Assembly: GCA_040274725.1 (NCBI GenBank)
Contig: JBEMAQ010000010.1
Span: forward strand, 56,289 to 120,288
DNA length: 64,000 nucleotides
Direction of reading: 5' to 3'
Origin: Solibacillus sp040274725
GTDB taxonomy: Bacteria > Bacillota > Bacilli > Bacillales_A > Planococcaceae
Positions 15,797 through 22,796 of the stretch are shown piece after piece; position 1 is the stretch's first letter; every line of letters starts with the position of its first letter. The notes below the pieces were generated by a model, which was not told where the DNA came from, ran no database searches, and saw only the letters and a program-made list of their open reading frames with translations. Made by a program: the position numbers and the translations under genes.

Positions 15797-16324
15797 TTAA
15801 ATACGGAATTTACTCATGGCCTTGTCTAAAGAGTCCCGATTAATTCCAATGTATTGTAGTGTTGTTTCCTGGTCTGTATGATTGAACAACTCCTGTAGTA
15901 TCGCGATATCGTTTGTTTGCTGGTAGAAATGTAGTCGAATGTTTTACGCAGCGTATGCGTGCCAATCTCCTTCGCATCGCATGCATCTGCCGCCTCTCGC
16001 AATATTCGGTACGCTGTCGAGCGATTCCTCCCTGACGGTTAGAAAAAAATAATCACCGTCATGCAATGCATTCGCATAGGCAACGAGCTCTCGCTTAATA
16101 AATGGCGGCACCTTCACCCGCTTATGCTTACGCATTTTCTTCTCCTTAATATCAATGTGCAATTTCAACACATGCTCCTTTTGCAGCAGTAAAATATCCG
16201 AAATACGAAGGCCAATAGATATGCCAACTAGGAATAGCATGTAATCACGCTCTCGCTTCTGCTTTAAATAAGCCTTCATCGCCTCAATCTTTTGTGGATC
16301 ACGTATTGGCTGAACAAAATTCAT
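15797..16324 (-). pseudogene. Tyrosine recombinase (phage integrase-like), broken by two frameshifts
   Basis: From ATG 16324 (AAAGGAGC upstream) the protein starts MNFVQPIRDPQKIEAMKAYL and keeps the first catalytic Arg in GISIGLRISDILLL. The frame is lost near 16030; the next frame continues RNRSTAYRILREAADACD and IGTHTLRKTF, with the HxLR box. It is lost again near 15935, after which IAILQELFNHTDQETTLQYIGI carries the final His and catalytic Tyr. It ends at the TAA at 15797. All catalytic boxes can be read across the three frames, so it was a full enzyme of about 170-180 residues (core domain only, as in small phage recombinases near the late regulator) and decay is recent. Confidence 0.85.
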
Positions 16325-16350
16325 AAATCTGCTCCTTTCTTTTTGTGAAA

Positions 16351-16406
16351 TAAAAAAGAGGACAACAAAAGATGGTAGCTTTATGCTGCTATCCGTTGTT
16401 GTCCTC
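16351..16406 (-). terminator. Long hairpin terminator upstream of the recombinase pseudogene
   Basis: GAGGACAACAA (16358-16368) pairs with TTGTTGTCCTC (16396-16406), with a wobble-paired inner stem, and on the minus strand is followed by a T run. It would end the small-gene cluster upstream or attenuate the recombinase. Confidence 0.75.
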
Positions 16407-16434
16407 CAGATGGCTGGTAGGATTTTATTTGATT

Positions 16435-16542
16435 TTATATAATGCACTTCACTTTATCGCCAACCTGCAATAACTGGTCCTCACTCATGCAATCAAATAT
16501 CGTCAGCTGTCCTTGCGATTCCATAAATTTAAAATTTCTCAT
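16435..16542 (-). CDS. Very small prophage protein (35 aa)
   Basis: The frame from ATG 16542 codes 35 residues with core QLTIFDCMSEDQLLQVGDKV; a second in-frame ATG at 16524 gives 29. The pattern L-IFD-x-x-x-E-Q-x-x-VGDKV is common in short phage proteins of Bacillales. The start overlaps the stop of the upstream gene as ATGA, with AAGGCGAG upstream, which implies coupled translation. Function is unknown. Confidence 0.5.
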   Translation of the reverse strand: MRNFKFMESQGQLTIFDCMSEDQLLQVGDKVKCII

Positions 16543-16667
16543 AGGCTCGCCTTAGAAAGTATTTTGGATAACTGCTCTTTTACAACTTGCTTTTCCTCTC
16601 GGTATTTTGCTAAAAGCCTTTTACACTTTGATTCCTGTTTAACCGGTGCATCTGCTATATTACTCAT
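16539..16667 (-). CDS. Very small prophage protein (42 aa)
   Basis: A 42-residue basic helical peptide (KCKRLLAKYREEKQVVKEQL in the middle) with an excellent ribosome site AAAGGAGGA. The stop overlaps the next start (ATGA) and the start lies six bases after the upstream stop, so it belongs to a tight three-gene set. Function is unknown. Confidence 0.5.
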   Translation of the reverse strand: MSNIADAPVKQESKCKRLLAKYREEKQVVKEQLSKILSKASL

Positions 16668-16672
16668 ATTGA

Positions 16673-16807
16673 TTATTCCTCCTTTTGGAAGTTTAAATTG
16701 ATATAAAGGAAGTGAATTCGACCTTTAATATTATTTCTATGAGCCGCACCGGACTTAATATAACCATGGCCGAATCTATCAATTTCTTCCTCATATCGCA
16801 TAATCAT
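16673..16807 (-). CDS. Very small prophage protein (44 aa)
   Basis: A 44-residue frame, MIMRYEEEIDRFGHGYIKSG at the start, ending FQKEE. No strong ribosome site precedes it. Just upstream, AAAGGAG at about 16850 leads a frame MAEYWKKY that stops after eight codons, so this gene may be the rest of a longer one that has been interrupted. Confidence 0.4.
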   Translation of the reverse strand: MIMRYEEEIDRFGHGYIKSGAAHRNNIKGRIHFLYINLNFQKEE

Positions 16808-16970
16808 CGTTCAATACTTCTTCCAATACTCAGCCATATTAGCTCCTTTAAACGTTCAGATTGTCTAATTGTGATTACTTTTAGATTCCGCTTCTCTAAA
16901 TTTTTTTTGGGAATAAACACCTAACAATTACCCATACTAACTTTTATAACTGAGTAAGGATGTGATTTAT

Positions 16971-17129
16971 TTGGTCAAAACAAAATTCGCCAACCTTGAA
17001 CCTGAACAACTTAAAGAGTTAAAAAATCTTGAAGAAAAATTAGAGGTAACTTTACTTGCTTACGACCACTTTGCAACTGAAGAACAATCTCAGCAAGAAA
17101 ATAGTTCTGATGTGATTAATCCATCTTAA
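16971..17129 (+). CDS. Small acidic protein (52 aa) in the prophage remnant
   Basis: TTG start with AAGGATG upstream. The peptide runs LEPEQLKELKNLEEKLEVTL then an acidic tail ending SDVINPS. It looks like one amphipathic helix plus a loose end. A strong terminator follows at 17144, which supports a real transcription unit on the plus strand within the element. No family is recognised. Confidence 0.55.
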   Translation: MVKTKFANLEPEQLKELKNLEEKLEVTLLAYDHFATEEQSQQENSSDVINPS

Positions 17130-17143
17130 AATTATCCTGTAAT

Positions 17144-17182
17144 AGTGTTTAGTTTCCTTGGATTCTAAACACTGTTTTTTTG
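17144..17182 (+). terminator. Intrinsic terminator of the 52-aa gene
   Basis: AGTGTTTAG (17144-17152) pairs with CTAAACACT (17165-17173), followed by GTTTTTTT. Confidence 0.85.
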
Positions 17183-17201
17183 AGTAAAATAATCAAAAAA
17201 A

Positions 17202-17462
17202 TTAAACCTCACGCTCATACATCTTTATTAACACTTCATCCGAACAACTATCCAGAAACTCTAACGAATAATTGTGACGCATTGAAAGCACTGTAATGAT
17301 CTCGTTTCTCTCTTGTTTGAAAGCTTAGCCACTCTTTCTCACCTGCCCCTGCCTCGGCTCGTAGCGCTCGATATAATGCTCATGTGCCTGTGCTAATACC
17401 GCGCGCTTCTGCTACTCGTGCCAATGCATTTTCAAAATCTCCACATACTGCTCAAAGCGAGT
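17202..17462 (-). pseudogene. Unassigned prophage gene fragment
   Basis: Reading the minus strand, FEQYVEILKMHWHE, a stop, then RAVLAQAHEHYIERYEPRQG, then after a frame change ERNEIITVLSMRHNYSLEFL and SDEVLIKMYEREV. The pieces have protein-like composition but are split by a stop and a frameshift. No family is recognised. It abuts the integrase fragment directly, which suggests a deletion joint near 17463. Confidence 0.5.
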
Positions 17463-17950
17463 TGTATTGGCATAGCACTTCAATGGACTGACATTGATTT
17501 CGAAAATCAAACAACGTCCATTACAAAAACACGCGATAATTACGGCACGCGTACACCGAATAGTGTACGCACAATCAACCTACCAGACGCTGTTATTTAG
17601 GAGCTGCTAACATACCGTATTTATTGTAAAAAACTATTGTTATCTCATGGGATGAAGCTAAAAGAGGATTCGTATATTGATTCCCCCTAATTCCGCGCGT
17701 CCATACGGCTCTGTAGTATACCGTGACGCTTTATGTTCGGGTTAATAAAGAAATTGGCTTAGACGTTAAGCTACACACGTTCAGGCATATGTTCGCGACG
17801 ATTTTAATTAGCGAGGGTATAGATGCCGTGACCGTGGCAAAAATTTCAGGAAACACCGCTACAATGGTTTACAAAGTGTACGCACATGCGCTTGAAAATC
17901 AAATGGCAAAGGCAACAAATATCATTGAACAATCGATGGAGACTTTATAA
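17463..17950 (+). pseudogene. Phage integrase (tyrosine recombinase), N-terminal part lost and interrupted
   Basis: The fragment starts in the catalytic domain: IALQWTDIDFENQTTSITKT, then TPNSVRTINLPDAVI, an in-frame TAG at 17598, ELLTYRIYCKKLLLSHGMKL and a second stop after YIDSP. From about 17723 another frame gives LHTFRHMFATILISEGID with the HxxRH box and VYKVYAHALE with the catalytic Tyr. These are the boxes of the large phage/Tn916-type integrases of about 370 residues; about half is missing. It lies 85 bases before the right attachment-like repeat, the expected place for the element's own integrase. Confidence 0.85.
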
Positions 17951-18035
17951 ATTTCGAGTACTTTTTTGGGGATTATGTGAAAAAAGAGCGTTGAAATGGC
18001 TTGGTATAAGTAAAGTTTCGAAGATAGAAATCTTT

Positions 18036-18066
18036 GGAGTAGAAAGAAAGAGAAGGCTTAAAATAA
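18036..18066 (+). repeat. Right attachment-like repeat (copy of the ykpA end)
   Basis: It matches 14278-14308 at 28 of 31 positions. Read in the ykpA frame it keeps KEREGLK and the TAA stop, so it is a copy of coding sequence. Confidence 0.75.
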
Positions 18067-18074
18067 TATTTCAC

Positions 18075-18117
18075 AATAAGAATCTCCCCTATTTTTAAGA
18101 GGAGATTCTTATTTTTT
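18075..18117 (+). terminator. Intrinsic terminator, probably the original ykpA terminator
   Basis: AATAAGAATCTCC (18075-18087) pairs with GGAGATTCTTATT (18101-18113), followed by TTTTTGG. It lies nine bases after the copied ykpA stop codon. Confidence 0.85.
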
Positions 18118-18130
18118 GGAAAAGTGCCAC

Positions 18131-18292
18131 AAACGCAGTAAAACGGTTTGGCCGAGTGAGGAAGTAAATAGTCGCAATATTTTTTATTTTAAATTACAGA
18201 AAATTGTGGATATACTTCTATTTTTATAATTTAAAGAATATTAAATAAAATGTTCGATAAACGCAGTAAAATGGAAAAACAGAGTGAGGAAG
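18131..18292 (+). repeat. Two 34-bp repeats with equal ends and different centres
   Basis: 18131-18164 and 18259-18292 share AAACGCAGTAAAA at the left and GAGTGAGGAAG at the right; the central 10 bases differ completely. Both lie in a gene-free stretch (18118-18464) that is AT-rich and shows no other feature. Confidence 0.7.
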
Positions 18293-18464
18293 AAGAAGGA
18301 GTCGAACGAAAAAACGTCTGAATTTATTAAAAAATGTTTTTTTCGAGAATATATATCATTATTAATAGAGGAAGTAGGTATTTCAGGTTCAACAACACGT
18401 AGATAGTGGAAATATATTACTAAGACCTTTCGCATACATACTACAAAGAAATGAGTGATATGCT

Positions 18465-19109
18465 ATGAAAAAAATCATCTATCCGCTATTTCTTATCGTA
18501 CTTTTGGTCGCCTGTTCACAGCGGGAGGCACATATTGACATAACTACGAAGCCTGCAAATACAGGGGTTCAATCAGAATACGATGAAGCTTTTTTGAGTG
18601 CGAGTGAGGCGCAGCTTTTATTTAAAGAGGATCAATCCGTGGCTTATTTTGCAGGTGAAGGCAATGAATATGCAGCATTCACAGAAACAACGCATTGGTT
18701 ATCGAATCAATACGTTGAAGTCGTTATTGATAACGGTGGTACGATGATTAGCAGATACTTTTATGTGCATGATGATGCTGTTTATTTAGTAAAGGAACTC
18801 TCAGACGAGGAACCTGCTCTTACATTAGAGCAGCTTACTTCCCTACCGCTTGGTGAGCCAATCATCACTGTACCCTTCAAAATGGATACACAAGTTGGCG
18901 AATGGCGTATCACACAAACGGATGCGACCGTCACAACAGCACTACAAACGTTTACAAATGTGACCATACTCGAAAAACAAACAATCAATGAAACAAACAA
19001 AATTTATCTCGCACTTGGATTCGGCATCGTGAAAAATGAATTTATCACCACGTTTGAAGGCCAGCAAGAAATAATCCGCTCTACTTTAATGTCAATCGAC
19101 TACAACTAA
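18465..19109 (+). CDS. Lipoprotein of unknown function
   Basis: A 214-residue protein with signal peptide and lipobox LLVAC (Cys17), so it should be lipid-anchored on the outer face of the membrane. The mature part is rich in beta-prone stretches (YVEVVIDNGGTMISRYFYVHDDAVYLV, VGEWRITQTDATVTTALQTF, KIYLALGFGIVKNEFIT), ending with a pattern often found in secreted beta-sandwich lipoproteins. No family is recognised. Only a weak ribosome site (GAGTGA) precedes the ATG. A very strong terminator follows. Confidence 0.65.
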   Translation: MKKIIYPLFLIVLLVACSQREAHIDITTKPANTGVQSEYDEAFLSASEAQLLFKEDQSVAYFAGEGNEYAAFTETTHWLSNQYVEVVIDNGGTMISRYFYVHDDAVYLVKELSDEEPALTLEQLTSLPLGEPIITVPFKMDTQVGEWRITQTDATVTTALQTFTNVTILEKQTINETNKIYLALGFGIVKNEFITTFEGQQEIIRSTLMSIDYN

Positions 19110-19110
19110 C

Positions 19111-19158
19111 AAAAATCCTCGGCCTAGGGGTGCAGTTCACCCTAGGCCGAGGATTTTT
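19111..19158 (+). terminator. Strong intrinsic terminator of the lipoprotein gene
   Basis: A 19-bp perfect stem (19111-19129 with 19140-19158) with TTTTT at its end. Confidence 0.95.
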
Positions 19159-19168
19159 AAATAATTAA

Positions 19169-19197
19169 AAAGCAACCTTACATAAAGTAAGGTTGCC
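19169..19197 (-). terminator. Intrinsic terminator of the cold-shock gene
   Basis: On the minus strand GCAACCTTAC pairs with GTAAGGTTGC, followed by TTTTTAATTATT. Confidence 0.85.
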
Positions 19198-19227
19198 TGG
19201 ATTGTTAGGTTTGGATAATTCTAAGAA

Positions 19228-19428
19228 TTAAAGTTTTACTACGTTAGTCGCTTGAGGGCCACGGTTACCGTCTTCAACTTCAAATTCAACTTGTTGACCT
19301 TCGTCTAACGTTTTGAATCCTTCACCTTGGATTGCTGAGAAGTGTACGAATACATCGTTTCCGCCTTCTACTTCAATAAAACCAAAACCTTTTTCTGAGT
19401 TAAACCATTTTACTGTACCTTGTGTCAT
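19228..19428 (-). CDS. Cold-shock protein (CspA/CspB family)
   Basis: A 66-residue single-stranded nucleic-acid-binding protein. The start at ATG 19428 with GGAGG upstream gives the canonical MTQGTVKWFNSEKGFGFIEV; the longer frame from 19479 runs through the leader. RNP1 KGFGFI and RNP2 DVFVHF carry the stacking aromatic residues. It acts as an RNA chaperone in the cytoplasm. The leader of about 60 nt after the promoter is long enough for cold-dependent folding, but no cold box can be shown. Confidence 0.97.
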   Translation of the reverse strand: MTQGTVKWFNSEKGFGFIEVEGGNDVFVHFSAIQGEGFKTLDEGQQVEFEVEDGNRGPQATNVVKL

Positions 19429-19492
19429 TTGAAAAAACCTCCAAAAAATAAAGTTAACAACTAGGCACCTATGTACCACAATTGTTAATATA

Positions 19493-19520
19493 AGTATATC
19501 ACCTATTTGTTATCTGTCAA
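19493..19520 (-). promoter_or_regulatory. Promoter of the cold-shock gene
   Basis: TTGACA (19520-19515 on the minus strand), a 16-bp spacer and TATACT (19498-19493). Confidence 0.75.
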
Positions 19521-19551
19521 TTTAAATTGTGTGTTTTTGATAAAAATTTCT

Positions 19552-19851
19552 TTACTTTCTGTCAATTGCTACTGAGATTGGTTTGATGATGATTAATCCA
19601 TGAAAAATTTGCGACTCATCGTCACATGCCTCGCAATATTCACGTTCGTCCTCTGACCAAAACGCAAAAAATCGTGCCTCTTTTTGCTGCTCATGCTCGT
19701 ATTTCGAACGGAAAGAGCGTAACTTTTCATGTAAAGCTTCATCTAGCGCCTGCTCTGTTTCAAAGAGTAGCTCCTCTTCAACAAATGCTTCCCAGCCTTC
19801 AAACTGCCACCACGGCTCATAGTCTGCCTTCATATAAATTAATTTAAACAC
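19552..19851 (-). CDS. DUF1033 family protein
   Basis: A 99-residue cytoplasmic protein from GTG 19851 (AAGGGG nine bases upstream). It has the family marks MKADYEPWWQFEGWE near the start and FFAFWSEDEREYCEACDDESQ followed by FHGLIII near the end. DUF1033 is a small family of Bacilli with no proven role. The invariant W, Y and C residues suggest a binding site, which is only inference. It is monocistronic with a short leader. Confidence 0.85.
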   Translation of the reverse strand: MFKLIYMKADYEPWWQFEGWEAFVEEELLFETEQALDEALHEKLRSFRSKYEHEQQKEARFFAFWSEDEREYCEACDDESQIFHGLIIIKPISVAIDRK

Positions 19852-19976
19852 ATCGCAAAACCCCTTCTTTTCTTGCACTTATTTTAGCCCTCTCAATTGT
19901 TTCTGTCTATTAAAGACTACTTTGCTATGTTAAAATAAGGGAGATTGAATTTATTATTAAAGGAGGAACCTCTACG

Positions 19977-21704
19977 ATGTTTTCAGCATTAAAACCAAAA
20001 GCCGAGTTATCGGATATCTTTGCTCGCGGTACAAATCTAAAGGCAACAGGCCGCTTTCATGAAACATTAGTATTCAATAACTTTCAACAGCAAGATCAAG
20101 ATAATTTACGAGTAGTTTATGATCGTATTAAAAATGTGACTCCTACAATGAACGAAATATTTTCAAAGTATTTAGAAGAGATTGCACCAAATGGACAGCA
20201 ACCAATTACGAGTAAACAAATTGACCGCTATTTAAAGCAATTTTTCCTTGCTGAACGTGATGATACATATGTCGATTCAACGATTAAATTTTTCAGTACA
20301 TTACGAGAAAGTAAATTTGAACCTGGTAAGCTTATCGTCATTTTCAATCAGTTCTCCTTTTATTTAACGACAGCTATTTTGCATAACTTTGGGATAAAAC
20401 CCCAAACTGCATTTAATTATATGAAAAGTGTTTCCGCAGCCATTAATATTGACCAGGAGCTATTGATCGAGGTTATGACAGAGCGTATGCTCGAAGGTGT
20501 CGTAGCAGAACTATCTTCATTAACGGACGCAAATGCAAAAATTATGTACATGAAGGATTTAGTATCAAGTCTTGATCGTCAATCTGAAGACATTTCAAGC
20601 TCTACTGCGGCGTCGCAAGAGTTGTCTGCTTCCATCGCAGAAATTGCACGCTCAAGTTCAAATATCGCAGAAAAAACGAATGACTCTGTAGATAATGCCG
20701 TTAAAGGGAAAGAATCAATTGAGCACGCCCTACAGGAAATTTTCACAACAGAGGAAACATTTACATCGATTGTCGAAAGCTTTACACAGTTGCAAAAGCA
20801 TGTGCATGATATTGAGGATGTTGTGGTCATTATTAAACAAATTGCGGACCAAACGAATTTACTTGCACTGAATGCTTCCATTGAAGCCGCGCGTGCAGGC
20901 GATCATGGGAAAGGCTTCGCGGTTGTTGCACAGGAAGTTCGCAAACTAGCAGAAGGTACGGTAGAGGCGCTTAGTGATGTCACAACAAATGTGCACTCAT
21001 TAAAAACATACTCGAATACCGTAGCAAAATCGATTACAGAAACAACAGACATTATTCGTGCGGCAACAACAGAAGCAAAAGAGTCGCTCCCGTTACTTAA
21101 TTCCATTGTCAAAACGATTGAAAGCATTAATATAGATGTAACAAGTACAGCAGCCGCTTCAGAGCAGCAGGCCGCGTCAATCGAAGAAATCTCAACACGT
21201 ATGGTGGAAATTTCGAACTTGCAAGAAGATATTCGCGATTACAGCGAAAACACATCACGCGATATTTACGAATTAGGACGCGAAATTACACGCTTCCGCA
21301 ATGATGTGACGGTAAATAATAACGTCCAGCTCTCTAGTATTTCACTGCTCCATTTATCAAAGGCCGACCATATTTTATGGAAATGGCGCGTGTATAATAT
21401 GTTCCTCGGCTTAGAAAAACTAAAGCCTGAAGATGTATCATCACATAAAGCTTGTCGCCTTGGGAAATGGTATTTATCGGATAAAACGAAAACACGCTTT
21501 GGCTCTCACCCTTCTTACCGCGAGCTCGACAACTATCATGAGCAAGTACACCTTGAAGCAAAAGCGGCGGTCGAGAAATTCAATGCAGGCGATATTCTAG
21601 CGGCAGAGCATCATTTAAAGCAAATCGAAGCCGCTTCACTAAAAGTAATTAGTTATATTAATGATTTAATCGATGTGATTTCAAAAGAGCGTTTAATGCA
21701 CTAA
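19977..21704 (+). CDS. Soluble globin-type chemoreceptor with C-terminal CZB zinc domain (heme ligand missing)
   Basis: A 575-residue methyl-accepting protein without membrane helix or HAMP. Residues about 15-180 follow the HemAT protoglobin fold (LKATGRFHETLVF..., YVDSTIKFFSTLR...FEPGKLIVIFNQF). The proximal heme His of HemAT, expected at about residue 108, is Thr here, so heme binding is doubtful. Residues about 200-440 are the signalling coiled coil with the tip IADQTNLLALNASIEAARAG, which contacts CheA/CheW. Residues about 455-570 form a CZB domain: HILWKW, CRLGKWY, HPSYRELDNYHEQVH supply the three His and one Cys that bind zinc, known to sense zinc or hypochlorous acid. The start has AAAGGAGG. 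No che gene is near. Confidence 0.88.
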   Translation: MFSALKPKAELSDIFARGTNLKATGRFHETLVFNNFQQQDQDNLRVVYDRIKNVTPTMNEIFSKYLEEIAPNGQQPITSKQIDRYLKQFFLAERDDTYVDSTIKFFSTLRESKFEPGKLIVIFNQFSFYLTTAILHNFGIKPQTAFNYMKSVSAAINIDQELLIEVMTERMLEGVVAELSSLTDANAKIMYMKDLVSSLDRQSEDISSSTAASQELSASIAEIARSSSNIAEKTNDSVDNAVKGKESIEHALQEIFTTEETFTSIVESFTQLQKHVHDIEDVVVIIKQIADQTNLLALNASIEAARAGDHGKGFAVVAQEVRKLAEGTVEALSDVTTNVHSLKTYSNTVAKSITETTDIIRAATTEAKESLPLLNSIVKTIESINIDVTSTAAASEQQAASIEEISTRMVEISNLQEDIRDYSENTSRDIYELGREITRFRNDVTVNNNVQLSSISLLHLSKADHILWKWRVYNMFLGLEKLKPEDVSSHKACRLGKWYLSDKTKTRFGSHPSYRELDNYHEQVHLEAKAAVEKFNAGDILAAEHHLKQIEAASLKVISYINDLIDVISKERLMH

Positions 21705-21746
21705 TTACATACAGTCAAATACATTTCTTTTACAAAGGAGTGAACA

Positions 21747-22031
21747 ATGATGAACAAACGAGCACATATACTTTTTTCAGGAGACGTAGACGGTACAGGC
21801 TACCGCTTTTTCCTCCAGCAAAAAGGACAGGAACTTGGCTTAAAAGGTTATATAAAAAAAACAGAGGCTGGCAAAATCGAGGCGGTCGTGGAAGGCAAAG
21901 AGCAATCCATTCATGAGTATGTCCGCTTTATCGAAAATGGCGTCAGCATGCAAGCGAACTGGCAGGAGTATACCGTAGATTACTTCGACACATTAGTTGG
22001 CTACACGTCCCTTTCCTCAGAAATCGTCTAA
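21747..22031 (+). CDS. Acylphosphatase-like protein lacking the catalytic Asn
   Basis: A 94-residue protein with the acylphosphatase fold. GDVDGTGYRFF (Arg20) fits the phosphate-binding loop GxVQGVGFR, and LGLKGYIKKTEAGKIEAVVEG fits LGLxGWVRNxxDGxVEAxxxG. The catalytic Asn of the family is Lys38 here, exactly 18 residues after Arg20 as in active enzymes, and the Val-Gln-Gly loop is changed to VDG. It is therefore probably a poor or altered enzyme, or a binding protein. AAAGGAG precedes the start, which lies 43 bases after the chemoreceptor, so the two may be co-transcribed. Confidence 0.85.
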   Translation: MMNKRAHILFSGDVDGTGYRFFLQQKGQELGLKGYIKKTEAGKIEAVVEGKEQSIHEYVRFIENGVSMQANWQEYTVDYFDTLVGYTSLSSEIV

Positions 22032-22050
22032 AAGCATAGTTTTTGAATGT

Positions 22051-22107
22051 GCCCTATAAAAAGGTGTAGGATAGTAATATCTGATGAAACTTTTTATAGG
22101 GCTTCTT
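22051..22107 (+). terminator. Terminator after the acylphosphatase-like gene
   Basis: GCCCTATAAAAAG (22051-22063) pairs with CTTTTTATAGGGC (22090-22102) around a 26-nt loop, followed by TTCTT. Confidence 0.75.
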
Positions 22108-22146
22108 CGTATGTAATAGTAACGATTTTTAAAGGAGGTAGAGCCA

Positions 22147-22794
22147 ATGCTTAATGCATTACATTTTACAACTAGACATGTATTCAACGCATTTTTCGGA
22201 TTTGCTATATTTGTTATAGCAATCGCTCAATTTAATACACTATTTTCACTACTATCCATCCCACTGGCCATTGCTACTTACTTTATTAGTAATAAGCTAA
22301 TCCTGCTGTACCAAAGATCAAAGCAAAGTAAGCAGTTCGGGCTGACACGCTCTGAATTTGAGCATATTGAGTCGCAGCTAAAACAAGCGCGCACACAGCT
22401 TGCGAATTTAACGCAGCAGTACATTCGCGTACGCTCGGTGAAATCGTTTAAATTAATTAACGATATGAACAAGCTCGCAAAACGCATTTTAAATATTGTG
22501 CAAACAAACCCGCAAAAGTTTTATGCGGTGGAGGATTTCTTTTATGCGCATTTACCGTCTGCGGTTGAATTGACGGATAAATATACACTGCTGACAAAGG
22601 AGCAAATTTCGGACCCAGCGATTCATTTAGCACTTGAGGATACACGCCGTACGTTAAAGGACTTGTATGAAACGATGGAGGACGACTTAAAGCAGGCGCT
22701 TGCTTCAGATATTGAGGGCTTAAAAATTGAGCTTGATTTTGCGAAGCTCGCGAATGATAAACGCAAGGAACGAGTAAAGCTTGGTGGTGAATAG
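22147..22794 (+). CDS. xpaC: XpaC family protein
   Basis: A 215-residue protein with two N-terminal membrane helices (about residues 12-50) and a cytoplasmic helical part. The pattern LTRSEFEHIESQLKQARTQL, VRSVKSFKLINDMNKLAKRI and YAVEDFFYAHLPSAVELTDKY is that of XpaC, named for a 5-bromo-4-chloroindolyl phosphate hydrolysis trait in B. subtilis; the true role is not known. It is followed at once by a TelA gene, the same order as xpaC-yaaN in B. subtilis. AAAGGAGG precedes the start. Confidence 0.85.
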   Translation: MLNALHFTTRHVFNAFFGFAIFVIAIAQFNTLFSLLSIPLAIATYFISNKLILLYQRSKQSKQFGLTRSEFEHIESQLKQARTQLANLTQQYIRVRSVKSFKLINDMNKLAKRILNIVQTNPQKFYAVEDFFYAHLPSAVELTDKYTLLTKEQISDPAIHLALEDTRRTLKDLYETMEDDLKQALASDIEGLKIELDFAKLANDKRKERVKLGGE

Positions 22795-22796
22795 TG

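Larger units (their letters stand above)
14278..18066. mobile_element. Decayed prophage/integrative element in the 3' end of ykpA
   Basis: The two 31-bp direct repeats (28 of 31 bases equal), one being the end of ykpA, bound a 3.8-kb stretch unlike its surroundings: tiny genes, two broken tyrosine recombinases, a sigma-like HTH protein and several terminators. The recombinase remnant next to the right repeat is where an integrase gene is expected. GTACTTTTTNGGG-like motifs occur near both ends (14405-14419 and 17958-17971) and could be arm-type binding sites. The ykpA-type terminator follows the right repeat at 18075, which suggests that this was once the sequence directly downstream of ykpA. 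Most phage genes are lost, so it is not mobile now. Confidence 0.75.
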
